From contig CAZVFC010000001.1 in NCBI GenBank assembly GCA_964625855.1, forward strand, positions 247,106 to 311,105: a DNA stretch of 64,000 nucleotides. Reading direction: 5' to 3'. Shown here piece by piece: positions 1 to 8,469 of the stretch (the first letter of the stretch is position 1; every line of letters begins with the position of its first letter). Source of the stretch: JAPLUA01 sp964625855. GTDB taxonomy: Bacteria; Verrucomicrobiota; Verrucomicrobiia; Limisphaerales; UBA8199. The position numbers and the translations under genes were made by a program. The notes below the pieces were generated by a model. It had not been told where the DNA came from and did no database searches. It was given only the letters and a program-made list of their open reading frames with translations.

Positions 1-62
1 CAGGCGCCGCAGTTTTGCGCGGGGCGGAGGTTCCCTTTAGCCTGAACGTTTCATGCCTGCAA

Positions 63-132
63 GAGCGGCGCGCGGGCATCTTGCCCGCTTTGCGCGCCCG
101 GACGACCAAAGCGGACAAGATGTCCGCGCTCC
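63..132. repeat. REP-like inverted element downstream of deoC
   Basis: Two short palindromes, GCGGGCATCTTGCCCGC at 72-88 and GCGGACAAGATGTCCGC at 111-127, face each other across a 22-base spacer. Their outer flanks (GAGCGGCG and GCGCTCC) are also roughly complementary, so the whole unit can fold into a long imperfect stem or two hairpins. It lies just past the deoC stop codon and could act as a transcript end or as a dispersed extragenic palindrome. No protein-coding signal was seen here. Confidence 0.55.
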
Positions 133-170
133 GGTCTGTTGGCGTTTCGTTCTGGGGAGGAATATCCGGC

Positions 171-965
171 TTAGGATCCTCCTGACCCAATCGCTCCACC
201 CCGGCTGGGGGATGGCACGCCCGCTTTCTCGGCGGCTTCGCGGCGACGGTATTCGTCCAACATCGCGGCGGTGGCTGTGGCTCCACAGCGCGAGCAGCCG
301 AGGTCGCGGACCCGAATCAGGCCGTCCAGGTCACGCACACCGCCAGCCGCCTTTACCTGGACTCTTTCGGACACGCTCGCGCGCATGAGAGCCAGGTCGT
401 GTTCCGTGGCCCCCTTGTAGTTGTAGCTGCCGTCGGGCTGCTTCACGAATCCGTAGCCGGTGGAGGTCTTCACCCAATCGGCGCCGGCGCGTTCGCAGAG
501 CTGGCAGAGCTTCTGCTTGAAGTCGTCGCTGCTCAGGCCGGCGCCGCCCTTCGCGAGGTAGTCGGTCTCCAGGATCACCTTCACCTTCGCGCCGCGACCG
601 TGCGCCTCGTCGCAGACCGCCTTTACGTCGCGTTCGACGTAGTCCCAATCGCCCGAAAGCGCCTTGCCGAGGTTGATCACCATGTCAATCTCGACCGCGC
701 CATCTTTGCACGCCAGCTCCGTTTCATAACGTTTGGCTTCGGTAATGGAATTGCCGTGCGGAAAGCCGATGACGGCGCCGACCCGCACGCCCGTGCCGCG
801 CAGCAAATCGGCGGCTCGTTTGACGGCGTACGGTTTAATGCAGACGGAGGCCACGCCGTATCGGGCGGCCAGCTTGCACCCGTCCTCCAACTCCTGATCC
901 GCCATGGTCGGATGCAGGAGCGAGTGGTCAATCATCTTGGCGAGCTGTTCGTAGGTGTATTTCAT
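171..965 (-). CDS. deoC: deoxyribose-phosphate aldolase
   Basis: Class I aldolase that cleaves 2-deoxy-D-ribose 5-phosphate to glyceraldehyde 3-phosphate and acetaldehyde in cytosolic deoxynucleoside catabolism. The 264-residue product has the family core: Schiff-base lysine K166 in VKTSTGYGF, the second lysine K205 in VKAAGGVRD, and the acidic residue D94 in VEIDMVINLG. The start is placed at ATG 965 (MKYTYEQLAKMIDHS), because the upstream in-frame extension is low-complexity and has no family similarity. The C-terminal tail after the barrel (EAAEKAGVPSPSRGG) is a dispensable extension. The gene stands alone, between two inverted-repeat elements. I am confident of the family. Confidence 0.95.
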   Translation of the reverse strand: MKYTYEQLAKMIDHSLLHPTMADQELEDGCKLAARYGVASVCIKPYAVKRAADLLRGTGVRVGAVIGFPHGNSITEAKRYETELACKDGAVEIDMVINLGKALSGDWDYVERDVKAVCDEAHGRGAKVKVILETDYLAKGGAGLSSDDFKQKLCQLCERAGADWVKTSTGYGFVKQPDGSYNYKGATEHDLALMRASVSERVQVKAAGGVRDLDGLIRVRDLGCSRCGATATAAMLDEYRRREAAEKAGVPSPSRGGAIGSGGS

Positions 966-1047
966 GGTTGGGGTCAAGCTGCTGGCACTGAGTGAATTTG
1001 GTGGGGGCGTTGACACCACCACCGCTCTCGGCAGTCGGGACATGCGC

Positions 1048-1155
1048 GGAGCGCGGCTGGCCTCAGCCGCAGCACGTGCGATAGCGAGTGGGTTTCGAGA
1101 CACGGGGGGAAGCCCGCATCGTCGGGGGTGCTGCGGCTGAGGACAGCCGCGCTCC
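1048..1155. repeat. large inverted repeat between deoC and the GH5 gene
   Basis: Arms of 27 bases at 1048-1074 and 1129-1155 are reverse complements at 26 of 27 positions, and 54 bases separate them. Each arm carries its own small palindrome around GCGGCTG..CAGCCGC. The unit fills most of the 966-1244 intergenic space and does not code. The architecture (paired arms, each with an internal hairpin) matches the elements at 63-132 and 14945-15014, although the sequences differ. Confidence 0.75.
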
Positions 1156-1244
1156 GGTGGCGGTGTCGGGATGCGCCCATTTGGTGGCGTCCCGGCTGTA
1201 GAAACCGATGCATCGGTTCGGTGCGGGGTGATCCGGCTTCCCGG

Positions 1245-3056
1245 TCAACGGTATTCAACCTCCACCCTTGAGAGCTGGGTGTCCTTCTGAAACCGGATGG
1301 TGATCGCCGACTCGTCACCCGGCATGCCCGCGACAGTGTAAAGTCGCGGCCGGCGGAAATTGTACATCTCCTTGCCGGCATAGAAATCCTGGGCGCGCGC
1401 ATTGAGGGCAGGGCCGGTTCCGGGCTCGCTGCCGGCCAGGAATTCGAGCCCCGGCTCGCTTTGTTCGCCGAAGGCATAGGCTCGCGCGGCGATGATGCGG
1501 CCCGGGACGTGGTAGGCGATCCAGGCGCCGGGAGCGCCCCAGAGGCGGTGGCAGTCTTCTTTGTAATCACGAGCGCCGTTGGTCCGGAGCTCCAGCTTCC
1601 CGCCCTTCCGGTAGGTGCGCGACAGGTTGGGCAGTTCGTCCACCAGCGTGCGACAACGCATGGCCACGGGTCCGAGGACCTTTGAAGGCTGCGATCCACC
1701 GGCCTCGTTGCGGGCGATGAGACGGTAGCAATAGCTCCGGCCCGACTCGGTACATTCATCCACAGCCAGCGGACGGTATTGAGTCGCGTCGTCCGTGAGC
1801 TGGGCGGCGATGATTTGCCACGGGCCGCCGGGCTGGTCGGCGCGTTGCAACTCGTAATTCGCCGCGCCGGCCGACCCGCGCCAGGTGAGGACGCCGCCGT
1901 CGGTCACGCTGAAAAGGTCCGGCGCGGCGGGCGCTTCGAGCGCGGGCGCGGGGCGGTGCTGAATCTCCCAGGCCTTTGCTCTCACCATCCGCATGAAACG
2001 CGTTTCATCATAAGTTTCGCCCGCCGGGCCGCCGGGCCAGTGGTAGGCCTTAAAGAAGTCCCCGCCGAGCGGTTCGTGGTGCCAATAATAGCCGCCATCC
2101 TGGTTGTGGAAACGGAGCGACCAGATCAGGCCACCGGCGATGGCCGGGTCCTGGACGATGGTGTCCATGATGGCGCGCATGCCCTCGGTGGTGACGAACC
2201 CGAATTCGCCCACCATATACACCTTGCGCCCAGCCAGCCGTTTCGCGCTGGCCTGGATTTGCTCGATCATCTTGACCGGGTCCCCCTGGTAAAGGTGGTC
2301 CTGCACGATATCCACCCCGGCATTCTCCGGGTCCGTGAAGTAGCTTTCGGCCACCAGGTGCTGCGGGTCGAGCTGCTTGAGGTAAGGGGCCATCTCGCGC
2401 ACCCATTCCTTGGGCGCCTTCAATTCGTTGCCCAGCTCCCAGGCCAGCACCGCCTTGTCGTCCAGGTAACGCACGCCCGTGAGCGTGTTGGTCCGGTGCA
2501 GGACGAGGCTGACCAGGCGCTTGTAGTCTTCCTTTACCTGCGGGTCGGTGAAGAACGCGTCTCTGGGCTTCCCATGCCAGGCGGCAAATTCCTGGATGCC
2601 GCCCCACCAACTGTTCTGATCCACGAACGGGATGATCAGCCGCACGCCGTGGCGGTGCGCGCTCGCCAGCACGCGGTCCAGCACGACCATGCCTTCCTCG
2701 TTCAACTGGCCTGGGCCCAGGATGTGCCGTGGCAGGCCGGGCGGATCGTTGGTCTTGCGGACGGAGAGGACGTAGGTGCGCGCAACCCGCCCGCCCATTT
2801 GCCGGATGGTGGCCAGCGCATCGTCAATCTCGTAGGGCGCGGGCCAGCGAAAGCTGCTCAATTGCTCGAACCGCATGTCGTCTTCCGTGTAGGTCAGATT
2901 CGGGATATTGAACGACATGAACCGGAAGGGTTGGTCGCCCTCCAGCAGTTGGCTGCCGCGCGCGGTGATAAACTCACGGAAGCTGGTTTCGGCTCGCACC
3001 GATGAGGACGAGAGAGCCGCAAGCGCGGCGCTGATAATCAAGGCAAGTGCTTTCAT
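1245..3056 (-). CDS. secreted GH5-type beta-mannanase/cellulase-like glycosidase
   Basis: Predicted exported endo-glycosidase of 603 residues. Residues 1-22 form a signal peptide (MKALALIISAALAAL...VRA). A TIM-barrel of the GH5/clan GH-A type follows at about 25-345, with the acid/base pair N210-E211 in WELGNE and the nucleophile E284 in VGEFGF. Residues about 380-460 resemble a fibronectin type III module (VLTWRGSAGAANYELQRAD), and the last 150 residues are unassigned. The strand layout and the neighbouring epimerase and GH130 phosphorylase suggest mannan as substrate, but this is inference; cellulase or xylanase activity is possible. Its start codon overlaps the stop of a 56-codon gene, so translation is probably coupled to it. 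Confidence 0.8.
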   Translation of the reverse strand: MKALALIISAALAALSSSSVRAETSFREFITARGSQLLEGDQPFRFMSFNIPNLTYTEDDMRFEQLSSFRWPAPYEIDDALATIRQMGGRVARTYVLSVRKTNDPPGLPRHILGPGQLNEEGMVVLDRVLASAHRHGVRLIIPFVDQNSWWGGIQEFAAWHGKPRDAFFTDPQVKEDYKRLVSLVLHRTNTLTGVRYLDDKAVLAWELGNELKAPKEWVREMAPYLKQLDPQHLVAESYFTDPENAGVDIVQDHLYQGDPVKMIEQIQASAKRLAGRKVYMVGEFGFVTTEGMRAIMDTIVQDPAIAGGLIWSLRFHNQDGGYYWHHEPLGGDFFKAYHWPGGPAGETYDETRFMRMVRAKAWEIQHRPAPALEAPAAPDLFSVTDGGVLTWRGSAGAANYELQRADQPGGPWQIIAAQLTDDATQYRPLAVDECTESGRSYCYRLIARNEAGGSQPSKVLGPVAMRCRTLVDELPNLSRTYRKGGKLELRTNGARDYKEDCHRLWGAPGAWIAYHVPGRIIAARAYAFGEQSEPGLEFLAGSEPGTGPALNARAQDFYAGKEMYNFRRPRLYTVAGMPGDESAITIRFQKDTQLSRVEVEYR

Positions 3057-3223
3057 TCTTTAATCTCCAATTCCAGATTTCGATTTCCTGAACCTGCGTC
3101 CGCCTTAGCCTCGGCCCCCGGGCGCGGCGGGTAGAGCACCACGCTGATCATGCCGCCCGTGATGGCATACAGAGAAGTCAGTCCCAGGATGGTGACGGCG
3201 AGATCTATCGTGTGTGGTCTCAT
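3053..3223 (-). CDS. small single-span membrane protein, coupled to the GH5 gene
   Basis: A 56-codon frame starts at ATG 3223 and ends with TGA at 3053-3055, giving an ATGA overlap with the GH5 start. The product begins MRPHTIDLAVTILGLT, has one hydrophobic stretch at about residues 7-31 and ends in a charged tail (LELEIKE). It is too short for routine gene calling. The overlap, the plausible membrane segment and its position as first gene of the transcript argue that it is real; no family is recognised. It might be a leader peptide or a small inner-membrane partner of the glycosidase export or uptake system. Confidence 0.5.
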   Translation of the reverse strand: MRPHTIDLAVTILGLTSLYAITGGMISVVLYPPRPGAEAKADAGSGNRNLELEIKE

Positions 3224-3283
3224 TGCGTCGCTTGAACTGCGTCAAAGTGCCAACTGCGCCCTGGCTTATCGAGCGGAAACTAC

Positions 3284-3301
3284 GTAGTGAGTTTTGATGA
3301 C
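3284..3301 (+). promoter_or_regulatory. candidate shared operator (copy 1)
   Basis: The 18-mer GTAGTGAGTTTTGATGAC recurs at 8280-8297 with one mismatch. Both copies lie in divergent promoter regions of carbohydrate genes (GH5 against RraA-like here; giant glycosidase against epimerase there). In this copy it overlaps the perfect 10-bp palindrome ACTACGTAGT. This may be the binding site of a mannan-locus regulator; no regulator gene is visible nearby. Confidence 0.4.
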
Positions 3302-3333
3302 GCGGCCCGCTCCCCCTGCCCCAATCGCCCCCG

Positions 3334-3375
3334 ATTTGCCATTGGCCATTGGCGATTGCCGATTGGCGACTGGCT
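3334..3375. repeat. heptad array, ATTGGCG type
   Basis: Six consecutive 7-bp units (consensus ATTGGCG, with variants ATTTGCC, ATTGGCC, ATTGCCG, ACTGGCT) are in strict phase with no insertions. The array lies upstream of the RraA-like gene. It belongs to the same 7-bp-phased class as arrays at 17777, 19645, 41961, 45574, 47453, 60464 and 60623. Confidence 0.7.
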
Positions 3376-3457
3376 ACCTGAGGGAAATGAGCCCGGTGGC
3401 CAGGTATTAGCCGATTTGGCCTTGAACACGCTGGTGCGGTATGCCACAAAGGCGCCT

Positions 3458-4393
3458 ATGCAATCCACCGGTGAAAATGCTCGTAAGCCCCTTTCGACGC
3501 CGGAACCCAGCCATGCTGGACCGACGCATCAAAGCCCCTCTCTGGCTTCCCGGCGGGACTTTCTCAAGCTCTCAGCCGCCGCGTTGGCTGCCGGGGCGGC
3601 CCAGCCGCTTGTTGGCGCCGAGGCGTCTTCAACTGCACCGCGAGCCCAATCTAACAGTGCCTCCAGCAAGGACCCCTATGCGCTGGCGGCGCGCTTCAAC
3701 CGGTTCCTCCGGGTCACGGATGTCACCGACGGGCTCGACGCCGTCGGGCGGGCCGACCTGACGCTTTTGGACCCGGCGATTCGCCCGCTATGGATGGGCC
3801 TGAGGTTCTTCGGCCCGGCCATCACCATGCGCGTCGCGCCCACCAATCGCCGCATGCCGATTGTTGAGCGCAAGGATGCCCTCCGGCAGCACGCGATTTG
3901 GGATGAGATGGGCGCCATGCACGCCCGACTGCAGGTCAAACCGGGCTGTGTGGTCGTCACCTCGACCAATGGCGCGCGCGAGTGCGGCTACTGGGGGTCC
4001 AACAACTCCATGGCCATGCAGGCCAGCGGCGTGGCGGGAATCGTCACCGACGGCTACGCGCGCGACACCGATGAGATCATAATGCAAAAGGGCCCGGTTG
4101 CCTGCCGCGGCATCGGCCGAACGATCATCCCCGGCCGCGTCGAACTGCTCGACGTCGAGGTGCCGGTCGGGTGCGGGGGCGTGTTAGTCCGGCCCGGCGA
4201 CATCGTCGGCGCGGACTGGGACGGCGTGGTTGTGGTGCCTATCGAGGCGGCCGAGGATGTGTTGTGCATCGCCGCCCGCATTGCTGTTGATGACAAGAAG
4301 GCACGCCGCCGCTGGTACGAAAAGCTGGGCAAGAAGCCCGACGAGACGGTGGATTGGGAAGCTGCGGCGGAGTATTTCAAGGATCTCCTCTGA
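3458..4393 (+). CDS. Tat-exported RraA-family protein
   Basis: 311-residue protein starting at ATG 3458 (MQSTGENARKP). It has a twin-arginine signal SRRDFLKLSAAALAAGAA and then an RraA/HMG-aldolase-type fold. The glycine-rich GYWGSNNSMAMQASGVAGIVTDGYARD and VRPGDIVGADWDGVVVVP blocks match the core of the family, which includes RNase E inhibitor RraA and HMG/CHA aldolases acting on 2-oxo acids. The longer frame upstream (from 3287) runs through a repeat array and was not used. Tat export is odd for a family that is normally cytosolic, so the activity is unknown; a metal-dependent aldolase/decarboxylase is the most natural guess. Confidence 0.75.
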   Translation: MQSTGENARKPLSTPEPSHAGPTHQSPSLASRRDFLKLSAAALAAGAAQPLVGAEASSTAPRAQSNSASSKDPYALAARFNRFLRVTDVTDGLDAVGRADLTLLDPAIRPLWMGLRFFGPAITMRVAPTNRRMPIVERKDALRQHAIWDEMGAMHARLQVKPGCVVVTSTNGARECGYWGSNNSMAMQASGVAGIVTDGYARDTDEIIMQKGPVACRGIGRTIIPGRVELLDVEVPVGCGGVLVRPGDIVGADWDGVVVVPIEAAEDVLCIAARIAVDDKKARRRWYEKLGKKPDETVDWEAAAEYFKDLL

Positions 4394-4533
4394 GCGCAAA
4401 TCGGGATACGGGCCTACCTCAAGAACTGTAGTTGTTCGCTGTTTCCGGTGAGATACCCGGCGGACCGACAGCGTCTGGAGGGATCCGGGAGGTTTTGCGG
4501 TGCCTTTCGGTCCTAAGTCCCTGGAAGATAGCA

Positions 4534-4623
4534 GGTTGCGTAAGGAGGCAACCGTAATGTCAAGTCAGGGTATCTACGGTGTGTATGCGGTCAGTATACG
4601 GTGATTATACGGCGTGTCCCCGG
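4534..4623. repeat. GGTTGC hairpin plus 11-bp-phased GTATACGG array
   Basis: The 318-bp gap 4394-4711 between convergent genes holds no gene. It contains a hairpin GGTTGCGTAAGGAGGCAACC at 4534-4553 (6-bp stem). After 15 bases come five units of exactly 11 bp (4569-4623), four of them ending in CGG and centred on GTAT.CGG, for example TCAGTATACGG and TGATTATACGG. A second locus with the same two parts lies at 24510-24623. Function unknown; 11 bp is one helical turn, so stacked protein sites on one DNA face are conceivable. Confidence 0.6.
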
Positions 4624-4711
4624 CGCGTATGGCTATGGCTTCGTGCGTGCCCCCGGGGGCCAAGAATTCCACAACCGCCAATTTCGCACTGGCACCAGGA
4701 TCCGGGCGGCC

Positions 4712-7700
4712 TCAAGGGCGGCTGATCCGGATGCGCAGATAATGCGCCGCCAAGGACGGCACCAGCGTATTGTCGCTGACGGTCACGGTTTCTGTGCCAT
4801 CGTGATTGTCGCTGACCGTCTCCGTCGTAAACGCAGGGCCGGATTGCCAGGGGCCGGAAACAACGTCCTCGGCAACCTCGAATAGATAAGTGATGTCCGC
4901 CGGAGCCGGATGCGTGCGCAAGAAGTTGATCGTCAGGTGACCGCCAACCAGGTCGAAGGTAATCGGGGACGGGTTGGGCGTCTTCGGGTCGGTGTGGAAG
5001 GCATATTCAAACAGATTGATCAGGCCGTCACGGTCCGGGTCGGCTGTATCGGCGGCGATGCCCGCATCATCGGTGGTGCCGAACTTGTCCAGGCGCCACT
5101 GCTCGATGGGCGACAAAGGCGTCGTCCTCAGGCTGACCGGGAGTGCCGCGGTCGAGGGCAGCGCTGCATCGCCGGTATTGACCAGCAACGTGGCGGTGTA
5201 GATGCCCGCGGGAACGCTGCTGGGGTCGAAGGTCAGGCTCACGAAGTCGGTGTTCGAGCCGGGTACCAGCCCGGCGTTGGCCGCCAATCCGAGCCAGGGA
5301 GTCGGGCTGAGGCGCACGGCCATGCCGCTTTGCAGATAGGTTTGGTTGTAGGCCACCTGGAGGCCCTGGCTGGCCGCGGCGTTTTGCACGCCCACTGTGC
5401 AGGCGTTGCTTACGCCGATGGACTGGTACTGCATCAGGATTTCGCCTGTGGTCTTGAGGATGAGTTGGCAGCTCACGGTGGCGCTGCCGGCTCCTTTGAT
5501 CGGTGCATTTTGAAACTGCAGGGTGAAGGTGCCGGCGATGGGGTCGGTGTCGGCATAAATGCGACCGCTCGTGCTGAGGTTCAGATCATCCCAGAAGACC
5601 GCGATGAGGTTGGTGGGGGCCAGTGTGCCGGGCAATGCCCGATTGACGGAGGTGTCGCCGCTGAACGGGCTGAATGTGACGAATCCGTTGGGCGATACAT
5701 AGAGCTGCGTACGGATGCCGGGCGGCTGCCCTCCGCTGAAGAACGGGAAGCTGAAGCCAATGTTGACCGGGCCCGTGATGCCCTCGTCTTTGGCGTTCTT
5801 GGGGGCCGCCAGCGCGGTGAAGTTGGTCGTGAGTTCCACTCCCACGGCGGAGATGTCCTTCCAGGCGAACACCGGCCCGCCCGCTTGGGTAGAGTTGACC
5901 GCCGCATAGAGGACCGGCGCGGCACCGGTGACACAGAGCGAGTAAGGCAGCGGCAGGCCGCCGCTATTGGTGATAGCCAGCGGCAAAGTGAGCGGCGGAG
6001 AATTGGTGTCGAGAATTTGCACAAGCGTTGGCGCGCCGATGCTGCCCAGCGCAGGCCGGCCGGCGTAAAGCGCGGCGGACCGGAGAATCGCCGGCGTCGC
6101 CACGGTAGCCGCATTGGTGCCAACGACCGTGAACGTGAAGTTGCTGAGCGGCCTGCCGGCAAACGTGTCCCACCAGGTTGCGGCGTAGGTGCCGGGCTGC
6201 AGCCCGGCGAGCGGGAAGCTGCCGCTCACGGTGGCAGTGGCGGTGGCATTGTAGATGTTGGTGCGGTGCCAGAGCCAGAGCGCGGCGAAACTACTGTTGC
6301 CTATCTGATAGGCGCCGATCATGGGCACGTAGGGGTCGAGAGTAATGTCACCGATGACCAGCCAATCCAAGCCGGGATTGATGAGGCGCACCGTATGTTG
6401 CCCGGCAGCGACGCTCGCGGCTAAGGTCAAATTGGTGTTCTGATCCGAGCCGGTGCCCGCGAAAGAGATCGCGTTGGCCGTCACCCCATCCACGGTGATT
6501 GTCAATCCTGCGCCAGCCGCCGCCACCTGCGTGATTTGGACTGCAAAAACCCCGCCGCCCGGCGGATAGTCCACGAGGAAGGTGTAATTCGAGCCCCACT
6601 CCCGGTGATAATACCCTTGCAGATAGCGCGGCAGATCGCCGATGCCGTCCGGCGCCACGCCGCCCACGGTGAAGACGGTTTGCGTTGCGGCCTGCCAGTA
6701 GGCGCCGGGACTGAAGACCAGGCTGGTGTTTTGCGCACAGGCAACCCGAGGCGCGGTCCTGGTGAGAGTGTTCTGATCGGCAATGCCGGCGGACAGCACG
6801 AAATCTCGCGCCGCGCGGAACAGCTTGTAGGCGCTCTCAGCCTCCAGTTGGTCGCTATACCACTGCTGGGCGGCACCCGATTGAGCCGCCATCAAGCCCG
6901 CCCAGAGGGGCGCATGGAACCCGAAGTGTGGCGTGGAACCCCGGCCGCATTCGCCGCTGAAGATCGGCTTGACCGGTTGTCCGGCCGGCACGCCCGGCGC
7001 GTCACGCAGCGATGAAATCAGATCGCTGGGGTAGTCGTGGTGCTGGTAGTAATCGCATTGGTTCCAGATCGGCCGGTCAAGCTCGGAGCTCGTCGTGATC
7101 AGATGCCCGTAGCCGTCCTGAGAGCGGATGAACTGGGCCATTTCATCGTGCCAGGCGGCGATATTAGTCCACTGGTTGGCGTAGGCGGCGTCGGTGAACT
7201 GAACCTCGTTGAACAGCTCCCAGCTCATAACCGCCGGCGAGTAACCCCAGCGCGCGACGATGTAACGGTACTTCCGCTTGGTCAGCGCCTTGGCCTGGGC
7301 GTCGGTAAAGAACTGCGTCGCATTCGCCAGAAACCCGCCGTTGGCGGTGTTGTAGGGATTCTGCTCCCAGTTCGGGTTGACGTTGCTGCCAGGGATGCTC
7401 GCATACTGGCCATGGTGCTGCAGCGTGACTTGGAAAGAGACGCCGCCCTGCTCCGCCGCCGAAACGATGGCGTCCCACTTCCGGGCCACAGGAAGGCTGA
7501 AGCTTCCGAAGCTGCCGGTTTTGGGCCATTCCAGGTTAAGGCTGTCATAGAAGTGAGTCATCCAGACGCGCGACCAATTCTCGCGCGCGGCCCCCAGCCG
7601 GGAGAAGACGCCGGGGAGGTGGGTATTGTTCGTCCACCAGGCGACGTTGTGCCCGAGCGGGAAATGGCGGCGTCCGTTGCAGGTGATGAACCGGTTGGTG

Positions 7701-8113
7701 TTCGCCGGGTCCACCCGCACGAACCCAGGGCTGGTGGGGCTCCCGCTGACTGTCCACGAGGCCGGTTGCAGGCTCCCGACCGTCAAAGGCTGTCCATTCA
7801 ACGTCACCCCAGCTACTTGGTAGAGGCCGGACTGCGGCGGCGTATGGCGAACGCGCCACGTCGTGCCGCCATCGAAGAACGCCGACAACGAGTTTGTCGT
7901 GCCGTCCGGCTGCGTGATCTGCACTCGCACATCCGTCTGTGCGTAGTCAAATGGGTCGGTGGCCAGATTCGAGATGCTGAAGGAAGCCTCTATCCTGGGA
8001 TAGACGCCGGCTGAGGCTAAATCGCCCATTGCCAGGAGCGCGCATAGCATAGGCATGCTGGTCGCAATCCGCCGCAAAGGTGCGCGAGGAGATTTACCTG
8101 GCTTTGAATTCAC
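4712..8113 (-). CDS. giant secreted DUF5060-type glycoside hydrolase with C-terminal module
   Basis: 1133-residue exported protein. Residues 1-36 form a signal peptide. About 38-125 is a DUF5060-like beta-sandwich, and 130-470 is a clan GH-A-like TIM barrel with candidate catalytic residues E303 in WELFNEVQF and E388 in FSGECGRG. Beta-rich domains follow, including one with the sequence INIGFSFPFFSGG-like (about 755-930). A calcium-type repeat (DPDRDGLINLFEYAFHTDP, near 1035) precedes a C-terminal beta module ending YLRIRISRP. Substrate cannot be read from sequence. It is divergent from the 2-epimerase gene, sharing an intergenic region with a candidate operator, which suggests a role in the same glycan pathway. 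Confidence 0.75.
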   Translation of the reverse strand: MNSKPGKSPRAPLRRIATSMPMLCALLAMGDLASAGVYPRIEASFSISNLATDPFDYAQTDVRVQITQPDGTTNSLSAFFDGGTTWRVRHTPPQSGLYQVAGVTLNGQPLTVGSLQPASWTVSGSPTSPGFVRVDPANTNRFITCNGRRHFPLGHNVAWWTNNTHLPGVFSRLGAARENWSRVWMTHFYDSLNLEWPKTGSFGSFSLPVARKWDAIVSAAEQGGVSFQVTLQHHGQYASIPGSNVNPNWEQNPYNTANGGFLANATQFFTDAQAKALTKRKYRYIVARWGYSPAVMSWELFNEVQFTDAAYANQWTNIAAWHDEMAQFIRSQDGYGHLITTSSELDRPIWNQCDYYQHHDYPSDLISSLRDAPGVPAGQPVKPIFSGECGRGSTPHFGFHAPLWAGLMAAQSGAAQQWYSDQLEAESAYKLFRAARDFVLSAGIADQNTLTRTAPRVACAQNTSLVFSPGAYWQAATQTVFTVGGVAPDGIGDLPRYLQGYYHREWGSNYTFLVDYPPGGGVFAVQITQVAAAGAGLTITVDGVTANAISFAGTGSDQNTNLTLAASVAAGQHTVRLINPGLDWLVIGDITLDPYVPMIGAYQIGNSSFAALWLWHRTNIYNATATATVSGSFPLAGLQPGTYAATWWDTFAGRPLSNFTFTVVGTNAATVATPAILRSAALYAGRPALGSIGAPTLVQILDTNSPPLTLPLAITNSGGLPLPYSLCVTGAAPVLYAAVNSTQAGGPVFAWKDISAVGVELTTNFTALAAPKNAKDEGITGPVNIGFSFPFFSGGQPPGIRTQLYVSPNGFVTFSPFSGDTSVNRALPGTLAPTNLIAVFWDDLNLSTSGRIYADTDPIAGTFTLQFQNAPIKGAGSATVSCQLILKTTGEILMQYQSIGVSNACTVGVQNAAASQGLQVAYNQTYLQSGMAVRLSPTPWLGLAANAGLVPGSNTDFVSLTFDPSSVPAGIYTATLLVNTGDAALPSTAALPVSLRTTPLSPIEQWRLDKFGTTDDAGIAADTADPDRDGLINLFEYAFHTDPKTPNPSPITFDLVGGHLTINFLRTHPAPADITYLFEVAEDVVSGPWQSGPAFTTETVSDNHDGTETVTVSDNTLVPSLAAHYLRIRISRP

Positions 8114-8279
8114 TTGGGCCTTATGGAGGCGTCGGTTAAACGCCGGAATCGTGCACCCGCTCGGGAACCAGCATATATCGCCCCCAATATAGCGGCAGCG
8201 CTCGCCCTGATCGAGGACGAAGTTGAGACGCCAGCCGTGCGCTGTTGCCGACTGTCATACGCGGCAGCGAAGCCTCGAG

Positions 8280-8297
8280 GTAGTGAATTTTGATGAC
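8280..8297 (+). promoter_or_regulatory. candidate shared operator (copy 2)
   Basis: GTAGTGAATTTTGATGAC differs from 3284-3301 at one of 18 positions. It is preceded by the palindrome CCTCGAGG and lies in the 284-bp divergent region between the giant glycosidase and the 2-epimerase gene. Confidence 0.4.
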
Positions 8298-8469
8298 ATG
8301 TGCGCTGGAGCTGTCATCGTACCATTACTCAAGAGACATTCGTCTTCCTCGAGAGAGAGCGGTTTGCTATGGCCCTGATGATTCTGTTCCATGTTAGATG
8401 GCGAGTGCACACGCCCGCACGAAAGACGCTCACCGGCGTGTGGTGCCCCGCGCCGTTCGCGAACAAGCC

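Noticed and set aside
1779..3005. Long plus-strand frame opposite the GH5 gene (about 408 residues)
   Set aside because: Exact shadow of the glycosidase in high-GC DNA; low-complexity Arg/His/Gly composition and no family motif.
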